Below are positions 6,858-17,640 of a stretch of DNA of 48,473 nucleotides, piece after piece. Within the stretch, counting starts at the first letter, position 1; each line of letters starts with the position of its first letter. The notes beneath the pieces were generated by a model. That model saw nothing but the letters and a program-made list of their open reading frames with translations, was not told where the DNA came from and did not search any database. The stretch is from Photorhabdus khanii NC19 (GTDB taxonomy: Bacteria; Pseudomonadota; Gammaproteobacteria; Enterobacterales; Enterobacteriaceae): positions 21,022 to 69,494 of the forward strand of contig NZ_AYSJ01000007.1 in the NCBI RefSeq assembly GCF_000517265.1, in the 5' to 3' direction. Both the position numbers and the translations under genes were made by a program.

Positions 6858-7859
6858 ATGAGAGTCAGATGGCGTGTGGCATTGGCGTTATTGTTGATGA
6901 CCAGTAGCAGTGTATGGGCAAAAAATATTCAGCTTCTTAATGTTTCCTATGATCCAACCAGAGAGTTATATCAGCAATATAATCAGGCTTTCAGTGATTA
7001 TTGGCAGCAGAAGACAGGGGATAAAGTGACAATCCGGCAATCTCATGGTGGTTCCGGTAAGCAGGCAACGTCTGTCATCAATGGCCTTGAGGCAGATGTG
7101 GTGACACTGGCTCTGGCCTATGATGTGGATGCCATTGCCGAGCGTGGTCGGATAGATAAAGGGTGGATTAAGCGTTTACCCGATAATTCTGCCCCCTATA
7201 CTTCAACAATTGTTTTTCTGGTGCGGAAAGGCAATCCAAAACAAATTAAAGACTGGCCGGATTTAATTCGTCCAGGTGTTGCTGTTGTGACACCAAATCC
7301 AAAAACATCAGGTGGTGCCCGCTGGAATTATCTGGCTGCGTGGGGTTATGGGTTGGCGCATAATAATCAGGATCAGAGTAAAGCCAAAGCATTTGTTAAA
7401 GCGCTTTATCAGAATGTTGAAGTGTTGGATTCCGGTGCCAGAGGAGCGACCAATACTTTTGTCGAACGTGGAATTGGTGATGTCTTAATTGCCTGGGAGA
7501 ATGAAGCGTTATTGGCTATTCATGAGCTGGATAAAGATAAATTCGAAATTGTCACACCCAGCGTTTCAATCCTTGCTGAACCGACGGTTTCTGTCGTTGA
7601 TAAGGTGGCAGATAAACGTGGTAGCCGTCAGTTGGCAACGGAATACCTGCAATACCTTTACTCTCCTGTTGGGCAGGAGATAGCGGCTAAAAATTATTAT
7701 CGCCCACGTGATAAAGCGATTGCCGATAAATACCGGGCTATTTTCCCGGAATTAACATTATTTACGGTCGATAAAGTATTCGATGGTTGGGGAACAGCGC
7801 AAAAAGTGCATTTTGTGACTGGCGGTGTATTTGATGAGATTATTCAACGCCAGAAGTGA
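6858..7859 (+). CDS. sbp: Periplasmic sulfate-binding protein
   Basis: This 333-residue precursor has a signal peptide of about 21 residues ending SSSVWA, and the mature protein starts [20 protein letters not shown], the hallmark N-terminus of Sbp. The ligand-loop segments [29 protein letters not shown] and [11 protein letters not shown] match the sulfate-binding family. It delivers sulfate to the CysAWTP transporter, which is not encoded here. ATG 6858 is preferred over upstream in-frame starts because GGAGA sits 7 bases before it and the signal peptide begins there. In E. coli cdh lies between sbp and tpiA; here tpiA follows directly on the opposite strand. Confidence 0.96.
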   Translation: MRVRWRVALALLLMTSSSVWAKNIQLLNVSYDPTRELYQQYNQAFSDYWQQKTGDKVTIRQSHGGSGKQATSVINGLEADVVTLALAYDVDAIAERGRIDKGWIKRLPDNSAPYTSTIVFLVRKGNPKQIKDWPDLIRPGVAVVTPNPKTSGGARWNYLAAWGYGLAHNNQDQSKAKAFVKALYQNVEVLDSGARGATNTFVERGIGDVLIAWENEALLAIHELDKDKFEIVTPSVSILAEPTVSVVDKVADKRGSRQLATEYLQYLYSPVGQEIAAKNYYRPRDKAIADKYRAIFPELTLFTVDKVFDGWGTAQKVHFVTGGVFDEIIQRQK

Positions 7860-7863
7860 ATAA

Positions 7864-7883
7864 CCGCCGTAGGTGTACGGCGG
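7864..7883. terminator. Hairpin between convergent sbp and tpiA
   Basis: CCGCCGTA and TACGGCGG form a perfect 8-base stem with a 4-base loop, placed 5 bases after the sbp stop and 23 before the tpiA end. T runs are poor on both sides, but the position suits a shared terminator of two convergent genes. Confidence 0.6.
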
Positions 7884-7905
7884 ACAATTATCACTAAAAT
7901 TTTAA

Positions 7906-8673
7906 TCAGGCTCTTTTAGCTGCTGCTGCGGCTTTTACAATAACAGCGAAAGCGTCAGCTTTCAGGGAAGCGCCGCCAACCAGTGCTCCGTCAATATCCG
8001 GCTGGGTGAATAATTCAGCCGCGTTACCCGCGTTCACAGAACCACCGTACTGGATAATCACTTGTTCTGCGATTACCGCGTCTCTCTTCGCAATGTGATC
8101 ACGAATAAATTTGTGCACAGCCTGAGCTTGCGCTGGTGTTGCTGATTTACCGGTACCAATCGCCCAAACGGGTTCGTAAGCGATGACCGCATCGTGGAAG
8201 GCTTCTACACCTAATGTGTTCAGAACAGCATCAATTTGTCTTGCGCATACTGTTTCAGTTTGGCCAGCTTCATTTTCCTGTTCAGTTTCACCGATACACA
8301 GAACCGGGATCAGACCTTGTTCTTTAAGAACGGCAAATTTCTTCGCAATGAATTCGTCACTTTCTTTGTGGTAAGTACGGCGCTCAGAGTGGCCGATGAT
8401 GATGTATTCTGCGCCAATGTCTTTCAGCATTTCAGCGGAAGTTTCACCGGTAAATGCGCCAGACAGGTTGATGTCAACATCTTGTGCGCCCAGAGCCATG
8501 TGGCTGCCAACCAGCGCTTGTTTAGCCTGAGAGAGATAAAGTGCTGGTGGCGCGATAGCGATTTCACAGCCAGTAACATGGTTCAATTCTTTACTCAGGT
8601 CAGTGATAAGTTCGTTGACCATATGGGTACTGCCATTCAATTTCCAGTTACCCATAACAAATGGATGTCGCAT
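7906..8673 (-). CDS. tpiA: Triosephosphate isomerase
   Basis: The 255-residue TIM barrel interconverts dihydroxyacetone phosphate and glyceraldehyde 3-phosphate. All catalytic residues are present at the standard numbers: Lys11 in GNWKLNG, His95 in IIGHSERR and Glu167 in [11 protein letters not shown], followed by the phosphate-gripping loop and [10 protein letters not shown]. The C-terminus ends in an Ala-rich stretch KAAAAAKRA typical of enterobacterial TpiA. It is transcribed convergently with sbp. The upstream gap of 136 bases before the yiiQ end holds the promoter, with a purine-rich GGAGGAAA ribosome-binding site just before the ATG. Confidence 0.98.
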   Translation of the reverse strand: MRHPFVMGNWKLNGSTHMVNELITDLSKELNHVTGCEIAIAPPALYLSQAKQALVGSHMALGAQDVDINLSGAFTGETSAEMLKDIGAEYIIIGHSERRTYHKESDEFIAKKFAVLKEQGLIPVLCIGETEQENEAGQTETVCARQIDAVLNTLGVEAFHDAVIAYEPVWAIGTGKSATPAQAQAVHKFIRDHIAKRDAVIAEQVIIQYGGSVNAGNAAELFTQPDIDGALVGGASLKADAFAVIVKAAAAAKRA

Positions 8674-8809
8674 GTTTTTTCCTCCAACCAGAAAATTTTT
8701 AAGTAGTGGATTGAATGAAATTCATTCTTAGGATCAATTCGTTAGATCAGTGGTCCACAGTATAGTGGTCATTACAAGCAATAGCTTTGCTTTTTATCAC
8801 TAATTTTGA

Positions 8810-9418
8810 TTAGTTTTCTGGTCCAGATAACGACAGCTTAATCGGTTCAATGGCAAAAGTAAGTGTTTTTTCGCTACCGTTTACCACAATATAGCGAATG
8901 GCGCCGATGTTGTGGCTATAAAATGGCAATTTTTTGCTGTTTTTCAGCAAATTATCAATATTTTCTTTGCTTTGCTCCTGTGAAAGGGTCGGATTAAAGT
9001 GGCGTATCAACGCGATCATGTACTGCTCTGTCAGTATTTGATTTTTCTGAGTTTCTGTTTCATTTTCTGATAGCAGTAATGTCAGTTGCAGACTTTTGAT
9101 TTTTTCACTTCCCCGTTCCAGTACCGCCGAGGAGTAAAGTTTCTCATTGATTTTGCTGGCTGCCCGTGTCAGTGGCAGATAAATGTCTTTGCCGGTAATG
9201 ACCCGATATTCGTGTAATGGTAATGCCGGGTTGCGGCGATTATATTTTTCACGAAACCGCGGGATAGTTTCATCAAAAGAGGGGGCATTTGGCATAAGGT
9301 AGGCCGCTTGCGCTATGGGCCCAGTTGTTTTGGATGTATCGGCATGGGTTACCAATGGTAAGCCCGCGCTGCTTGCCACTAACGTTATTGCCAGAAATTT
9401 ATTAACGTCCATTTTCAT
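8810..9418 (-). CDS. yiiQ: YiiQ, DUF1454 family periplasmic protein
   Basis: This 202-residue protein has an N-terminal signal peptide (about 26 residues, ending PLVTHA). The body matches the DUF1454 pattern: APSFDETIPRFREKYNRRNP, LPLHEYRVI, LTRAASKINEKLYSSAVLER and the end AIRYIVVNGSEKTLTFAIEP. The biochemical role of the family is not known. ATG 9418 is chosen over 9463 because the signal peptide begins there and the longer form would add a non-hydrophobic 15-residue lead. It lies between tpiA and yiiR as in E. coli, divergently transcribed from yiiR across a short shared promoter region. Confidence 0.9.
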   Translation of the reverse strand: MKMDVNKFLAITLVASSAGLPLVTHADTSKTTGPIAQAAYLMPNAPSFDETIPRFREKYNRRNPALPLHEYRVITGKDIYLPLTRAASKINEKLYSSAVLERGSEKIKSLQLTLLLSENETETQKNQILTEQYMIALIRHFNPTLSQEQSKENIDNLLKNSKKLPFYSHNIGAIRYIVVNGSEKTLTFAIEPIKLSLSGPEN

Positions 9419-9479
9419 GTTGCCGCTCGCTTGGGTTAAACTGCACCGAAAAACAGAATACACGATTGGAAGAGAATAG

Positions 9480-9914
9480 ATGACATTACAACAATGGGGT
9501 TTTTCATTTAAAGGGCGAATTGGGCGACGGGAATTCTGGATTGGTATCGGTGTTTGTCTGGCTTTGGTGTTTGTTATCTTTACTATTCAGGGAATGAGTT
9601 CTTTAACCATGCGTTATGCTGTTTTTGCGCTGGTTTTGGTGATGTATCCTGTGGCGGCAATAATGGCGAAGCGTTTACATGATCGCAATAAGCGGGGAGG
9701 CTGGTCGCTGCTTTTATTGCTGGCAGGGTTGCTGATTGCCGCTGATTGGGGGGGAATGGAACCATTCTGGCAATGGGGGATTGGCCGTTTTATCCCCACA
9801 TTAATCATCGTTATGATGGTGCTTGATTGCGGTGTATTCCGTGGCACGGATGGGCCAAACCGGTTTGGTGAAGGGGCAGAAAAAGTGGATTTTATTTCTG
9901 CCAAAGATGATTGA
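9480..9914 (+). CDS. yiiR: YiiR, DUF805 family inner-membrane protein
   Basis: The 144-residue protein starts with the DUF805 signature FSFKGRIGRREFWIGI and then has about four hydrophobic segments (residues 22-40, 45-62, 78-90 and 97-115) separated by the basic loop KRLHDRNKRGG, ending with a polar GTDGPNRFGEG tail also typical of the family. GGAAGAG sits 5 bases before the ATG. The role is unknown. It is divergent from yiiQ (61 bases between starts) and its stop is only 2 bases from the end of the convergent fpr gene. Confidence 0.9.
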   Translation: MTLQQWGFSFKGRIGRREFWIGIGVCLALVFVIFTIQGMSSLTMRYAVFALVLVMYPVAAIMAKRLHDRNKRGGWSLLLLLAGLLIAADWGGMEPFWQWGIGRFIPTLIIVMMVLDCGVFRGTDGPNRFGEGAEKVDFISAKDD

Positions 9915-9916
9915 AA

Positions 9917-10663
9917 TTACCAGTACTGTTCGCTGGTGATATGCCCTGGTTTGCGGCGCAGGTGTTTTGCCATTCCTCGCTGTTTTTTTAGCAGTTGTTG
10001 GGTATCTTTCACCATTTGGGGATTACCGCATAGCATAATATGGCTGTTGTCGCTGTTCATCGGCAGCCCGACAGCCGCCTCAAGTTCGCCATTTTCGATC
10101 AATGTTGGGATACGGCCAGTCAATGAGCCAAGGTTTTGTTCGCGGCTGACGATCGTCTGAATTCGTAATTTGCCGTTGAAGCGCTGAACTAATTGTTCCA
10201 TTAAGGGCAGATAGCTTAAATCTTGTGTTAGCCTGACTGCATGCACCAATACGATGTGCTCGAATCTGTCCAGATAATCCCCTTGCTGAAGGATTGACAG
10301 ATAAGGGCCAATGGCTGTCCCCGTTGAAAGCATCCATAATGTTTGGCAATCCGGTATTTCATCAAGAATAAAAAATCCTGCGGCTTGTTCTGTAACCAAT
10401 AGATCATCACCGGGTTGCAGGGCGGCTAACCGTGGGCTGAGTTTGCCTTCTGGAACCGTCACTAAATAGAATTCAAGATTATTATCTGCCGGCGCATTAA
10501 CGTAAGAGTAGGCCCGTTGAACGCGTTCATTCTCTATTTCCAGCGCCAGCTTAGCGAATTGACCGGCGGTAAACTCTTCAACTGGTGCATGCATCCTGAT
10601 GCTGAATAAGGTATCCGTCCAGTGAATAACTTGTGTAACTTTTCCTGTAATCCAGTTTGCCAT
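9917..10663 (-). CDS. fpr: Ferredoxin/flavodoxin-NADP(+) reductase
   Basis: This 248-residue FAD enzyme moves electrons between NADPH and flavodoxin or ferredoxin. The FAD-binding segment RAYSYVNAP lies at about residues 50-58, the EGKLSPRLAALQPGD loop follows, and the NADP-binding start LSTGTAIGPYLSIL is at about 112-125. The C-terminus ends with an aromatic residue (SEQYW), as in the bacterial subclass whose terminal aromatic stacks on FAD. In E. coli it belongs to the SoxRS regulon and lies next to glpX; here glpX is missing and a gene fragment occupies the space. Confidence 0.96.
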   Translation of the reverse strand: MANWITGKVTQVIHWTDTLFSIRMHAPVEEFTAGQFAKLALEIENERVQRAYSYVNAPADNNLEFYLVTVPEGKLSPRLAALQPGDDLLVTEQAAGFFILDEIPDCQTLWMLSTGTAIGPYLSILQQGDYLDRFEHIVLVHAVRLTQDLSYLPLMEQLVQRFNGKLRIQTIVSREQNLGSLTGRIPTLIENGELEAAVGLPMNSDNSHIMLCGNPQMVKDTQQLLKKQRGMAKHLRRKPGHITSEQYW

Positions 10664-10785
10664 TGGAACTTATCTCCTAATCCTGAAACCCCGGAACAGT
10701 TTGTTTTTATGCCGTTATTTTAGTCTATCGATATAAATACTATTATCGATTCTGTGTCATAGGGGAATGAATTTGTTTTTCTTAA

Positions 10786-11025
10786 TATCTGGTTCGAATA
10801 GTCGAAGTTATCTTAATAGCCAATAAGAATTTCAGTAGAAAATTCAGAAAACTAACAGCTTGCCATGCTATAGATCTTATCTATAAATATGGAGATAAAT
10901 TATCAAAGGAATATTCTGATTCTATCTACGAGATAATAAAAGGTCTGTCGATATTAGGTCTTATGCTAGATCTTAATGTTCGATTCAGTTTTAAAAGAAA
11001 ATTTCTGAAGGTAGGAAATAAATAG
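10786..11025 (+). pseudogene. 80-codon frame lacking a start, unknown origin
   Basis: An open plus frame begins after TAA 10783-10785 and ends with TAG 11023-11025. It reads IVEVILIANKNFSRKFRKLT, then ACHAIDLIYKYGDKLSKEYS, DSIYEIIKGLSILGLMLDLN and VRFSFKRKFLKVGNK. The sequence is rich in Lys and Ile, as expected of low-GC accessory genes, and has plausible helical periodicity. Only one ATG occurs, near the end. It looks like the C-terminal part of a lost gene. The family is not recognised. Confidence 0.4.
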
Positions 11026-11031
11026 AATTTC

Positions 11032-11055
11032 AAAGGGTGGAATTTTCCACCCTTT
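11032..11055. terminator. Terminator after glpK
   Basis: AAAGGGTGGAA and TTCCACCCTTT form an 11-base perfect inverted repeat. On the plus strand it is followed by CTTTATTTTT, while on the minus strand the T content is lower. It stands 25 bases beyond the glpK stop and can stop transcripts from both sides. Confidence 0.7.
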
Positions 11056-11079
11056 CTTTATTTTTACTGTCAGTAAATC

Positions 11080-12633
<1,554 letters not shown>

Positions 12634-13464
12634 TTAGGCTTTCTTTTTGCTCTGGTCTTTGGTTTTGTGGGCATCAGATGGCAAATGACGACCAATAAGT
12701 TTGCGGTAGCCGAATGCACCTATAATACCGCCGATAATCGGAGCGGTCAGAGTAACCAGGCAGTAAGGAATTTCACGTCCACCCGTCAGGGCGATATCTC
12801 CCCAACCTGCCAGATAAGCAATGAGTTTAGGGCCAAAGTCACGGGCCGGGTTCAGGGCGAAACCGGTTAATGGGCCAAATGCGCCACCAATAACGGCAAT
12901 CAGAATACCAATCAGTAACGGAGCCAGAGGCCCGCGCGGAACACCGTTACCATCGTCAGTCAGTGACAGAATCAGACACACCAGCGCTGCGGCAATGATG
13001 ACTTCTACCATAAATGCTTGAGAAATAGACAGTGATGCCATCGGGTAAGTGGAGAATACTCCTGCGGTAAACAGGCTTTCAGGGGTGCCGCGAACGATAT
13101 TATGTACTTGCTCGTAATCAAGGAATACGCTGTAGTACATCATGTAGATGATAGCGGCAGCGACAAAACCACCGATCATTTGGGCAATAATAAAAGGAAT
13201 GACTTTTTTGCCCTCAAAACGGGCAAACAGCCATAAGGCAATTGTCACCGCCGGGTTAAGGTGACCACCGGAAACACCGGCGGTGAGATAAACTGCCAAT
13301 GCGACACCCATCCCCCAAATAATACTGATTTCCCACAAGCCCAGTTGTGCGCCGGCAATACGGGCAGCGGCAACACAACCTACGCCAAAGAAAACCAATA
13401 GTGCGGTACCAAGAAACTCAGCGATACATTGTCCGGTTAATGTCGTGCTAGTAGTTTGGCTCAT
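12634..13464 (-). CDS. glpF: Glycerol facilitator (aquaglyceroporin)
   Basis: This 276-residue MIP-family channel has six transmembrane helices and two half-helix NPA loops, SGGHLNPAVTIALW (about residues 64-77) and GFALNPARDFGPKL (about 200-213). The Arg after the second NPA and the Asp of NPARD mark it as a glycerol rather than a pure water channel. It allows passive glycerol entry, and GlpK downstream makes uptake irreversible. The C-terminal tail (DAHKTKDQSKKKA) is cytoplasmic. The promoter lies in the 300-base gap before zapB, which is transcribed divergently. Confidence 0.97.
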   Translation of the reverse strand: MSQTTSTTLTGQCIAEFLGTALLVFFGVGCVAAARIAGAQLGLWEISIIWGMGVALAVYLTAGVSGGHLNPAVTIALWLFARFEGKKVIPFIIAQMIGGFVAAAIIYMMYYSVFLDYEQVHNIVRGTPESLFTAGVFSTYPMASLSISQAFMVEVIIAAALVCLILSLTDDGNGVPRGPLAPLLIGILIAVIGGAFGPLTGFALNPARDFGPKLIAYLAGWGDIALTGGREIPYCLVTLTAPIIGGIIGAFGYRKLIGRHLPSDAHKTKDQSKKKA

Positions 13465-13767
13465 ATGTTCTATCCTACGAAGAAGATTTTAGAGTGGTAA
13501 TTATTATTTTCGCCTTTCAGTATTGAAAGGAAGGTTCTGTAAATTTATCGTTAATGCGCGGAAACGAGAAATAGCGAAATTGAAATGTGTGTGTTGTGTC
13601 AACAAAATGAGCAGTTCCGCATTTTTCTGGCGTTTTGCTAAAAATTAAAGTGTGAGACACTTTGTCGTTTTTATTTGATAGTTATTTCGCATGTGTTGGG
13701 GATGTTGCTAGACAGAGGCGCTTCGGCTACATACAATCAGGCGATTGCTTATAAGGGGGAACCGAGA
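13465..13767. promoter_or_regulatory. Divergent glpF/zapB control region with CRP-like site
   Basis: The 303-base gap serves both genes. A CRP-like element TGTGT-GTTGTG-TCAACA lies at 13588-13604 (left half 4 of 5, right half weaker). A GlpR-operator-like TATGTTCTAT lies at the glpF start (about 13465-13474). In E. coli glpFK is controlled by CRP and GlpR, so these weak matches are consistent but not decisive. The zapB ribosome-binding site AAGGGGGA is at 13753-13760. Confidence 0.35.
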
Positions 13768-14010
13768 ATGTCATTTGAAGTTTTTGAAAAGCTGGAAGCC
13801 AAGGTTCAGCAGGCGATTGATACTATTACCCTGCTACAAATGGAAATTGAAGAATTAAAAGAAAAAAATAAGTCTTTGTCTCAGGAAATTGAAACCGCAG
13901 CCAGTAGCCGTGAGTCTCTGGTTCATGAGAATGAGCAATTAAAACAAGAGCAGCTAGTATGGCAGGAGCGTTTGCGTGCCTTGTTAGGCAAAATGGAAGA
14001 TGTTCAGTAA
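13768..14010 (+). CDS. zapB: Cell division protein ZapB
   Basis: This 80-residue protein is a single continuous coiled coil from [20 protein letters not shown] through [14 protein letters not shown] to the end [11 protein letters not shown], nearly identical in layout to E. coli ZapB (81 residues). It joins the Z-ring through ZapA and helps link it to the chromosome terminus region. ATG 13768 is chosen for the AAGGGGGA Shine-Dalgarno 8 bases upstream; the longer frame from 13675 is leader sequence. A bidirectional terminator separates it from rraA. Confidence 0.95.
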   Translation: MSFEVFEKLEAKVQQAIDTITLLQMEIEELKEKNKSLSQEIETAASSRESLVHENEQLKQEQLVWQERLRALLGKMEDVQ

Positions 14011-14033
14011 TTACAAATTGCCGGCAGACAAAA

Positions 14034-14058
14034 AAGGGCGATCCAAAAAATCGCCCTT
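14034..14058. terminator. Bidirectional terminator between zapB and rraA
   Basis: AAGGGCGAT and ATCGCCCTT form a 9-base stem with a CCAAAAA loop, placed 24 bases after the zapB stop and 17 before the rraA end. The plus side is followed by GATTTTAT, the minus side by TTTTTGTCTG. Confidence 0.85.
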
Positions 14059-14075
14059 GATTTTATACGCTGTCG

Positions 14076-14585
14076 TTAGATGATCTCTTCATCTTCGCTG
14101 TCATCAAGTGCCAGTGGCTCTTCGGATAGAATGATACCGGTATTGTCAGCATACAGATAATCGCCAGAGAAGAAGGTTACACCACCGAAATTTACCCGGA
14201 TATCGCTTGCTCCGGTTCCTTCATCACGACAGCCAGCAGGGATGGCCGCGATAGCCTGAATACCAAGGTCGAGCTCTGCCAGCTGGTCAACCTGACGTAC
14301 CGCACCGTAAACGACAATGCCTTCCCATCCATTTTGCACAGCGAGTTGTGCCAGTTCTGCGTCAATCAATGCCTGACGTACAGAACCACCACCATCTATC
14401 AGTAAAATACGGCCGTGACCGTTGTCTTCAAGCAGGTCATAAATCAACCCGTTGTCTTCAAAACATTTAACTGTGATGATTTGACCACCAAATGAAGTAC
14501 GCCCACCAAAATTAGAGAACATAGGCTCTACCACATTTACTTCTTCTTGATAGATGTCACAAAGCTCGGAAGTATCATATTTCAT
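14076..14585 (-). CDS. rraA: Regulator of RNase E activity A
   Basis: The 169-residue protein (E. coli 161) matches RraA throughout: [20 protein letters not shown], the [20 protein letters not shown] segment, [15 protein letters not shown], and [14 protein letters not shown]. RraA is a ring-shaped inhibitor that binds RNase E and slows mRNA decay; the fold is shared with methyltransferase-like and aldolase proteins, but the RraA-type acidic C-terminal tail is seen here ([10 protein letters not shown], longer than in E. coli). It lies downstream of menA, 68 bases apart on the same strand, as in other enterobacteria. Confidence 0.95.
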   Translation of the reverse strand: MKYDTSELCDIYQEEVNVVEPMFSNFGGRTSFGGQIITVKCFEDNGLIYDLLEDNGHGRILLIDGGGSVRQALIDAELAQLAVQNGWEGIVVYGAVRQVDQLAELDLGIQAIAAIPAGCRDEGTGASDIRVNFGGVTFFSGDYLYADNTGIILSEEPLALDDSEDEEII

Positions 14586-14653
14586 AGGATTTACGTCTGG
14601 TTAAGGTATGGAACAGTAAGTATATCCCTTTCAGGCTGATGTTAGCAAAATCA

Positions 14654-15574
14654 TCAATAACTAAGAATAAGTCCAGCCGAAAACAGAATGTTAGTCAGCA
14701 ATGCTGCTTTAACCATGTGTTCCAGCATTGGGCGCATACTTTCTGGTGTGGGTTCGTTAAGCACATACCACATGTGTTTGATCAACAAAGGCAACGCGAG
14801 CAGGAACAGCCAACCGGACCAGCCTGGCAGATTTTGTATGGTAAATAAGCTTAAGCAGAGGATTGCTCCGATGATGAGACTGGCATGATAGTAGCGGGCT
14901 TTTTGGGGGCCGAGACGGACAGCAAGGGTGTTTTTGCCATTCCGTTTGTCATCTTCAATATCACGTAAGTTATTAATATTTAAAACAGCAGCGGAAAGAA
15001 GACCACAGGCGGTTGCCGGCAGCATGACAATCGAGTCAAAAAAACCTGCTTGAAGATAATAAGCCCCGGCAACACTTAACCAGCCAAAGAATATCAGTAC
15101 GGAAATATCGCCAAGCCCTATATAGCCATAGGGTTTTGCGCCGACTGTATAGGTAATTGCAGCAACAATTGCCAGCAGACCAAGGACCAGAAAACCTAAT
15201 ATGTCCCTGGGTTCTTCACAGGCAACGGTAATGAGAGCAATTCCAGACAGACAAGCCAGCAGCACCGTAATCTTTAGCGCTTTTTTCATCTGCGAGGCGG
15301 TGATAACGCCTTTTTGCATACCGCGCAGCGGCCCGATACGTTTTTCGGTATCACTTCCTTTGACAACATCGCCGTAATCATTGGCGAGATTGGACAGAAT
15401 TTGCAATATAGCCGCTGTTAACAGAGCCAGTAAGGCAACAGGCAGCTTGAAATGTCCTGTCCAGATGGCAAGGGAGGAGCCGGTAATAATGGCTGCAAGG
15501 GCGAGTGGCAGCGTTTTAGGGCGTAAACTTTCCAGCCATGCTTGAGTTTGATTGATGGGAGTTGGTGAGTTCAT
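14654..15574 (-). CDS. menA: 1,4-dihydroxy-2-naphthoate octaprenyltransferase
   Basis: This 306-residue UbiA-superfamily prenyltransferase has about eight transmembrane helices and the two Asp-rich Mg-pyrophosphate sites: NLANDYGDVVKGSDTE (about residues 63-78) and NLRDIEDDKRNGKNTLAVRL (about 204-223). It prenylates dihydroxynaphthoate to demethylmenaquinone in the inner membrane, feeding anaerobic respiration. The start MNSPTPINQTQAWLESLRPK is the usual MenA N-terminus. It lies between hslU and rraA, all on the minus strand, but a strong terminator after hslU separates it from the hslVU transcript. Confidence 0.95.
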   Translation of the reverse strand: MNSPTPINQTQAWLESLRPKTLPLALAAIITGSSLAIWTGHFKLPVALLALLTAAILQILSNLANDYGDVVKGSDTEKRIGPLRGMQKGVITASQMKKALKITVLLACLSGIALITVACEEPRDILGFLVLGLLAIVAAITYTVGAKPYGYIGLGDISVLIFFGWLSVAGAYYLQAGFFDSIVMLPATACGLLSAAVLNINNLRDIEDDKRNGKNTLAVRLGPQKARYYHASLIIGAILCLSLFTIQNLPGWSGWLFLLALPLLIKHMWYVLNEPTPESMRPMLEHMVKAALLTNILFSAGLILSY

Positions 15575-15614
15575 TTCTACGTTAACTTACTCCTTTAAAT
15601 ATTATAAAAAATAA

Positions 15615-15634
15615 ATGGGAGGCTTGCCTCCCAT
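15615..15634 (-). terminator. Terminator of the hslVU operon
   Basis: Read on the minus strand, ATGGGAGGC and GCCTCCCAT pair over 9 bases around a 2-base centre, followed by TTATTTTTTATAAT. It lies 37 bases beyond the hslU stop and is a textbook intrinsic terminator. Confidence 0.88.
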
Positions 15635-15670
15635 CAATAATTATAGCGGATAAGGAATCGTATATTCCGA

Positions 15671-17002
15671 TTATAGGATAAATCGGCTCAGATCTTCATC
15701 TGCAACCAGCTCATCTAAATGTTCTTTGACGTAATCAGCATTGATATCAACTGATTGGCCAGGACGTTCGCTGGCGTCAAAAGAGATATCTTCCATCAGT
15801 CGCTCAAGGACAGTATGCAAGCGACGCGCACCGATATTTTCAGTTGATTCGTTTACCTGCCATGCTGATTCAGCGATTTTGCGAATGCCATCAGCGGTGA
15901 AGCTGATATTCATTCCTTCTGTTGCCATCAGTGCTTTGTACTGTTCCGTCAGGGATGCATTGGGTTCAGTCAGAATACGCTCAAAATCTTCTGTGGTTAA
16001 TGCCTGTAATTCTACACGGATCGGTAGACGCCCTTGTAATTCAGGGATCAGATCAGAAGGGCTGGAAACCTGGAATGCGCCGGAGGCGATAAACAGGATA
16101 TGGTCTGTTTTTACCATGCCGTGTTTGGTGGATACCGTACAGCCTTCCACCAGTGGCAATAGGTCACGCTGAACACCTTCACGGGAAACATCAGGGCCGG
16201 AAGTCTGGCCGCGTTTACAGATTTTGTCGATTTCATCAATGAAGACGATACCGTGCTGTTCAACCGAATCAATGGCCTGTTGTTTCAATTCTTCTGGGTT
16301 AACCAGTTTAGCGGCTTCTTCTTCCACCAGCAGTTTGAAAGCATCTTTGATTTTCAGCTTACGGGATTTATGTTTCTGACCGGCAAGGTTCTGGAACATG
16401 GATTGCAACTGATTAGTCATCTCTTCCATGCCAGGAGGTGCCATGATCTCTACGCCCACTGGTGTGGTAGCAATATCGATCTCGATTTCTTTATCATCAA
16501 GTTGACCTTCACGTAACTTCTTACGGAATGCCTGACGAGCGGCTGAGGGTTCAGATTGCGTCTCTGCTTGTCCCCAGTTATTTTTTGCCGGTGGGATCAA
16601 GACATCCAGAATGCGTTCTTCTGCCAGTTCTTCAGCCCGGTAACGGTTTTTTTCAATGGATTGCAGACGAACCATTTTAACCGCCGCATCGGTCAAATCA
16701 CGGATGATAGAATCGACTTCTTTACCAACATAGCCAACTTCGGTGAATTTTGTCGCTTCAACTTTGATGAATGGCGCGTTTGCCAGTTTTGCCAGCCGAC
16801 GGGCGATTTCGGTTTTACCGACACCTGTTGGGCCAATCATCAGAATATTTTTAGGCGTCACTTCATAACGCAGCATTTCATTCAGCTGCATACGACGCCA
16901 GCGGTTACGGAGTGCGATAGCTACAGCGCGTTTCGCTTTGTCCTGACCAATGATATGGTTGTCAAGTTCGCTGACAATTTCGCGTGGAGTCATTTCAGAC
17001 AT
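15671..17002 (-). CDS. hslU: HslU, ATPase subunit of the HslVU protease
   Basis: The 443-residue AAA+ unfoldase (same length as E. coli) has Walker A GPTGVGKT at residues 57-64, the pore loop GYVGKEV shortly after, the intermediate I-domain (about residues 110-240), Walker [11 protein letters not shown], sensor 2 [12 protein letters not shown] and the C-terminal SRFIL that inserts into HslV to activate it. It unfolds proteins and threads them into HslV. It lies 11 bases downstream of hslV in the same transcript, which starts at a sigma-32 type promoter, so heat-shock induction is expected. Confidence 0.98.
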   Translation of the reverse strand: MSEMTPREIVSELDNHIIGQDKAKRAVAIALRNRWRRMQLNEMLRYEVTPKNILMIGPTGVGKTEIARRLAKLANAPFIKVEATKFTEVGYVGKEVDSIIRDLTDAAVKMVRLQSIEKNRYRAEELAEERILDVLIPPAKNNWGQAETQSEPSAARQAFRKKLREGQLDDKEIEIDIATTPVGVEIMAPPGMEEMTNQLQSMFQNLAGQKHKSRKLKIKDAFKLLVEEEAAKLVNPEELKQQAIDSVEQHGIVFIDEIDKICKRGQTSGPDVSREGVQRDLLPLVEGCTVSTKHGMVKTDHILFIASGAFQVSSPSDLIPELQGRLPIRVELQALTTEDFERILTEPNASLTEQYKALMATEGMNISFTADGIRKIAESAWQVNESTENIGARRLHTVLERLMEDISFDASERPGQSVDINADYVKEHLDELVADEDLSRFIL

Positions 17003-17013
17003 ACTATCTACCC

Positions 17014-17544
17014 TTACGCTTTTGAAGGAAGTTCTTCGAAGTTGTGATTATGGTTGGTGTAAATACAGATATCACCGGCAATTGTCAGTGCTTTTTCTGC
17101 AATTTCTCTGGCACTGAGATCGGTATTTTCCAGCATTGCCCGTGCAGCGGACTGCGCGTATGGACCACCGGAGCCAATGGCAATCAGGTCATTTTCCGGC
17201 TGAATGACATCGCCGTTACCTGTAACGATCAGGGAGGTATTTTCATCTGCGACTGCCAGCAACGCTTCCAGTTTGCGCAGCATGCGGTCGGTCCGCCAGT
17301 CTTTGGCAAGTTCAACGGCTGCCTTGGTCAGATGCCCTTGATGCATTTCAAGTTTACGTTCAAACAGTTCAAACAGAGTAAAAGCGTCTGCTGTACCGCC
17401 AGCAAAACCCGCGATTACTTTGTCATTATAGAGGCGGCGAACTTTGCGGACATTGCCTTTCATGACGGTATTACCCATCGTTGCCTGTCCATCACCACCG
17501 ATTACGACTTGGCCGTTACGGCGAACACTTACGATTGTAGTCAC
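17014..17544 (-). CDS. hslV: HslV, peptidase subunit of the HslVU protease
   Basis: The 176-residue protein is the proteasome-beta-like threonine protease. After removal of Met1 the new N-terminus is Thr-Thr-Ile-Val-Ser, giving the nucleophilic Thr. The [20 protein letters not shown] segment, the catalytic-site Lys region and the [14 protein letters not shown] motif are intact. Dodecameric HslV degrades proteins delivered by HslU, such as the division inhibitor SulA in E. coli. It is the first gene of hslVU, with a roughly 90-base 5' leader containing a long hairpin and a sigma-32 promoter overlapping the ftsN stop codon. Confidence 0.98.
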   Translation of the reverse strand: MTTIVSVRRNGQVVIGGDGQATMGNTVMKGNVRKVRRLYNDKVIAGFAGGTADAFTLFELFERKLEMHQGHLTKAAVELAKDWRTDRMLRKLEALLAVADENTSLIVTGNGDVIQPENDLIAIGSGGPYAQSAARAMLENTDLSAREIAEKALTIAGDICIYTNHNHNFEELPSKA

Positions 17545-17584
17545 GAGTAAGCCCTTGGTTACAAAATAGATAAATGTGACGCAC

Positions 17585-17621
17585 GGTACTTTCGACAGTG
17601 TATATGGCTATCGAAAATACC
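17585..17621 (-). promoter_or_regulatory. Stem-loop in the hslVU 5' leader
   Basis: On the minus strand GGTATTTTCGA and TCGAAAGTACC pair over 11 bases with one wobble and a 15-base loop; partial pairing continues outward into CACGG/CCGTG. It lies in the untranslated leader between the sigma-32 promoter and hslV. A leader stem-loop that stabilises hslVU mRNA is described in E. coli; this is the likely equivalent. Confidence 0.65.
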
Positions 17622-17640
17622 GTGTGCACAGTGCTAGCAG

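Larger units (their letters stand above)
10664..11079. other. fpr-glpK gap, position expected for glpX
   Basis: This 416-base gap contains the fpr promoter region, a start-less 80-codon frame (10786-11025) and the glpK terminator hairpin (11032-11055). The glpX gene found here in E. coli is absent; nothing in the fragment resembles GlpX. Confidence 0.6.

Noticed and set aside
16253-17047. Plus-strand frames across hslU
   Set aside because: Phe- and Asn-rich shadow translations opposite a conserved AAA+ gene.
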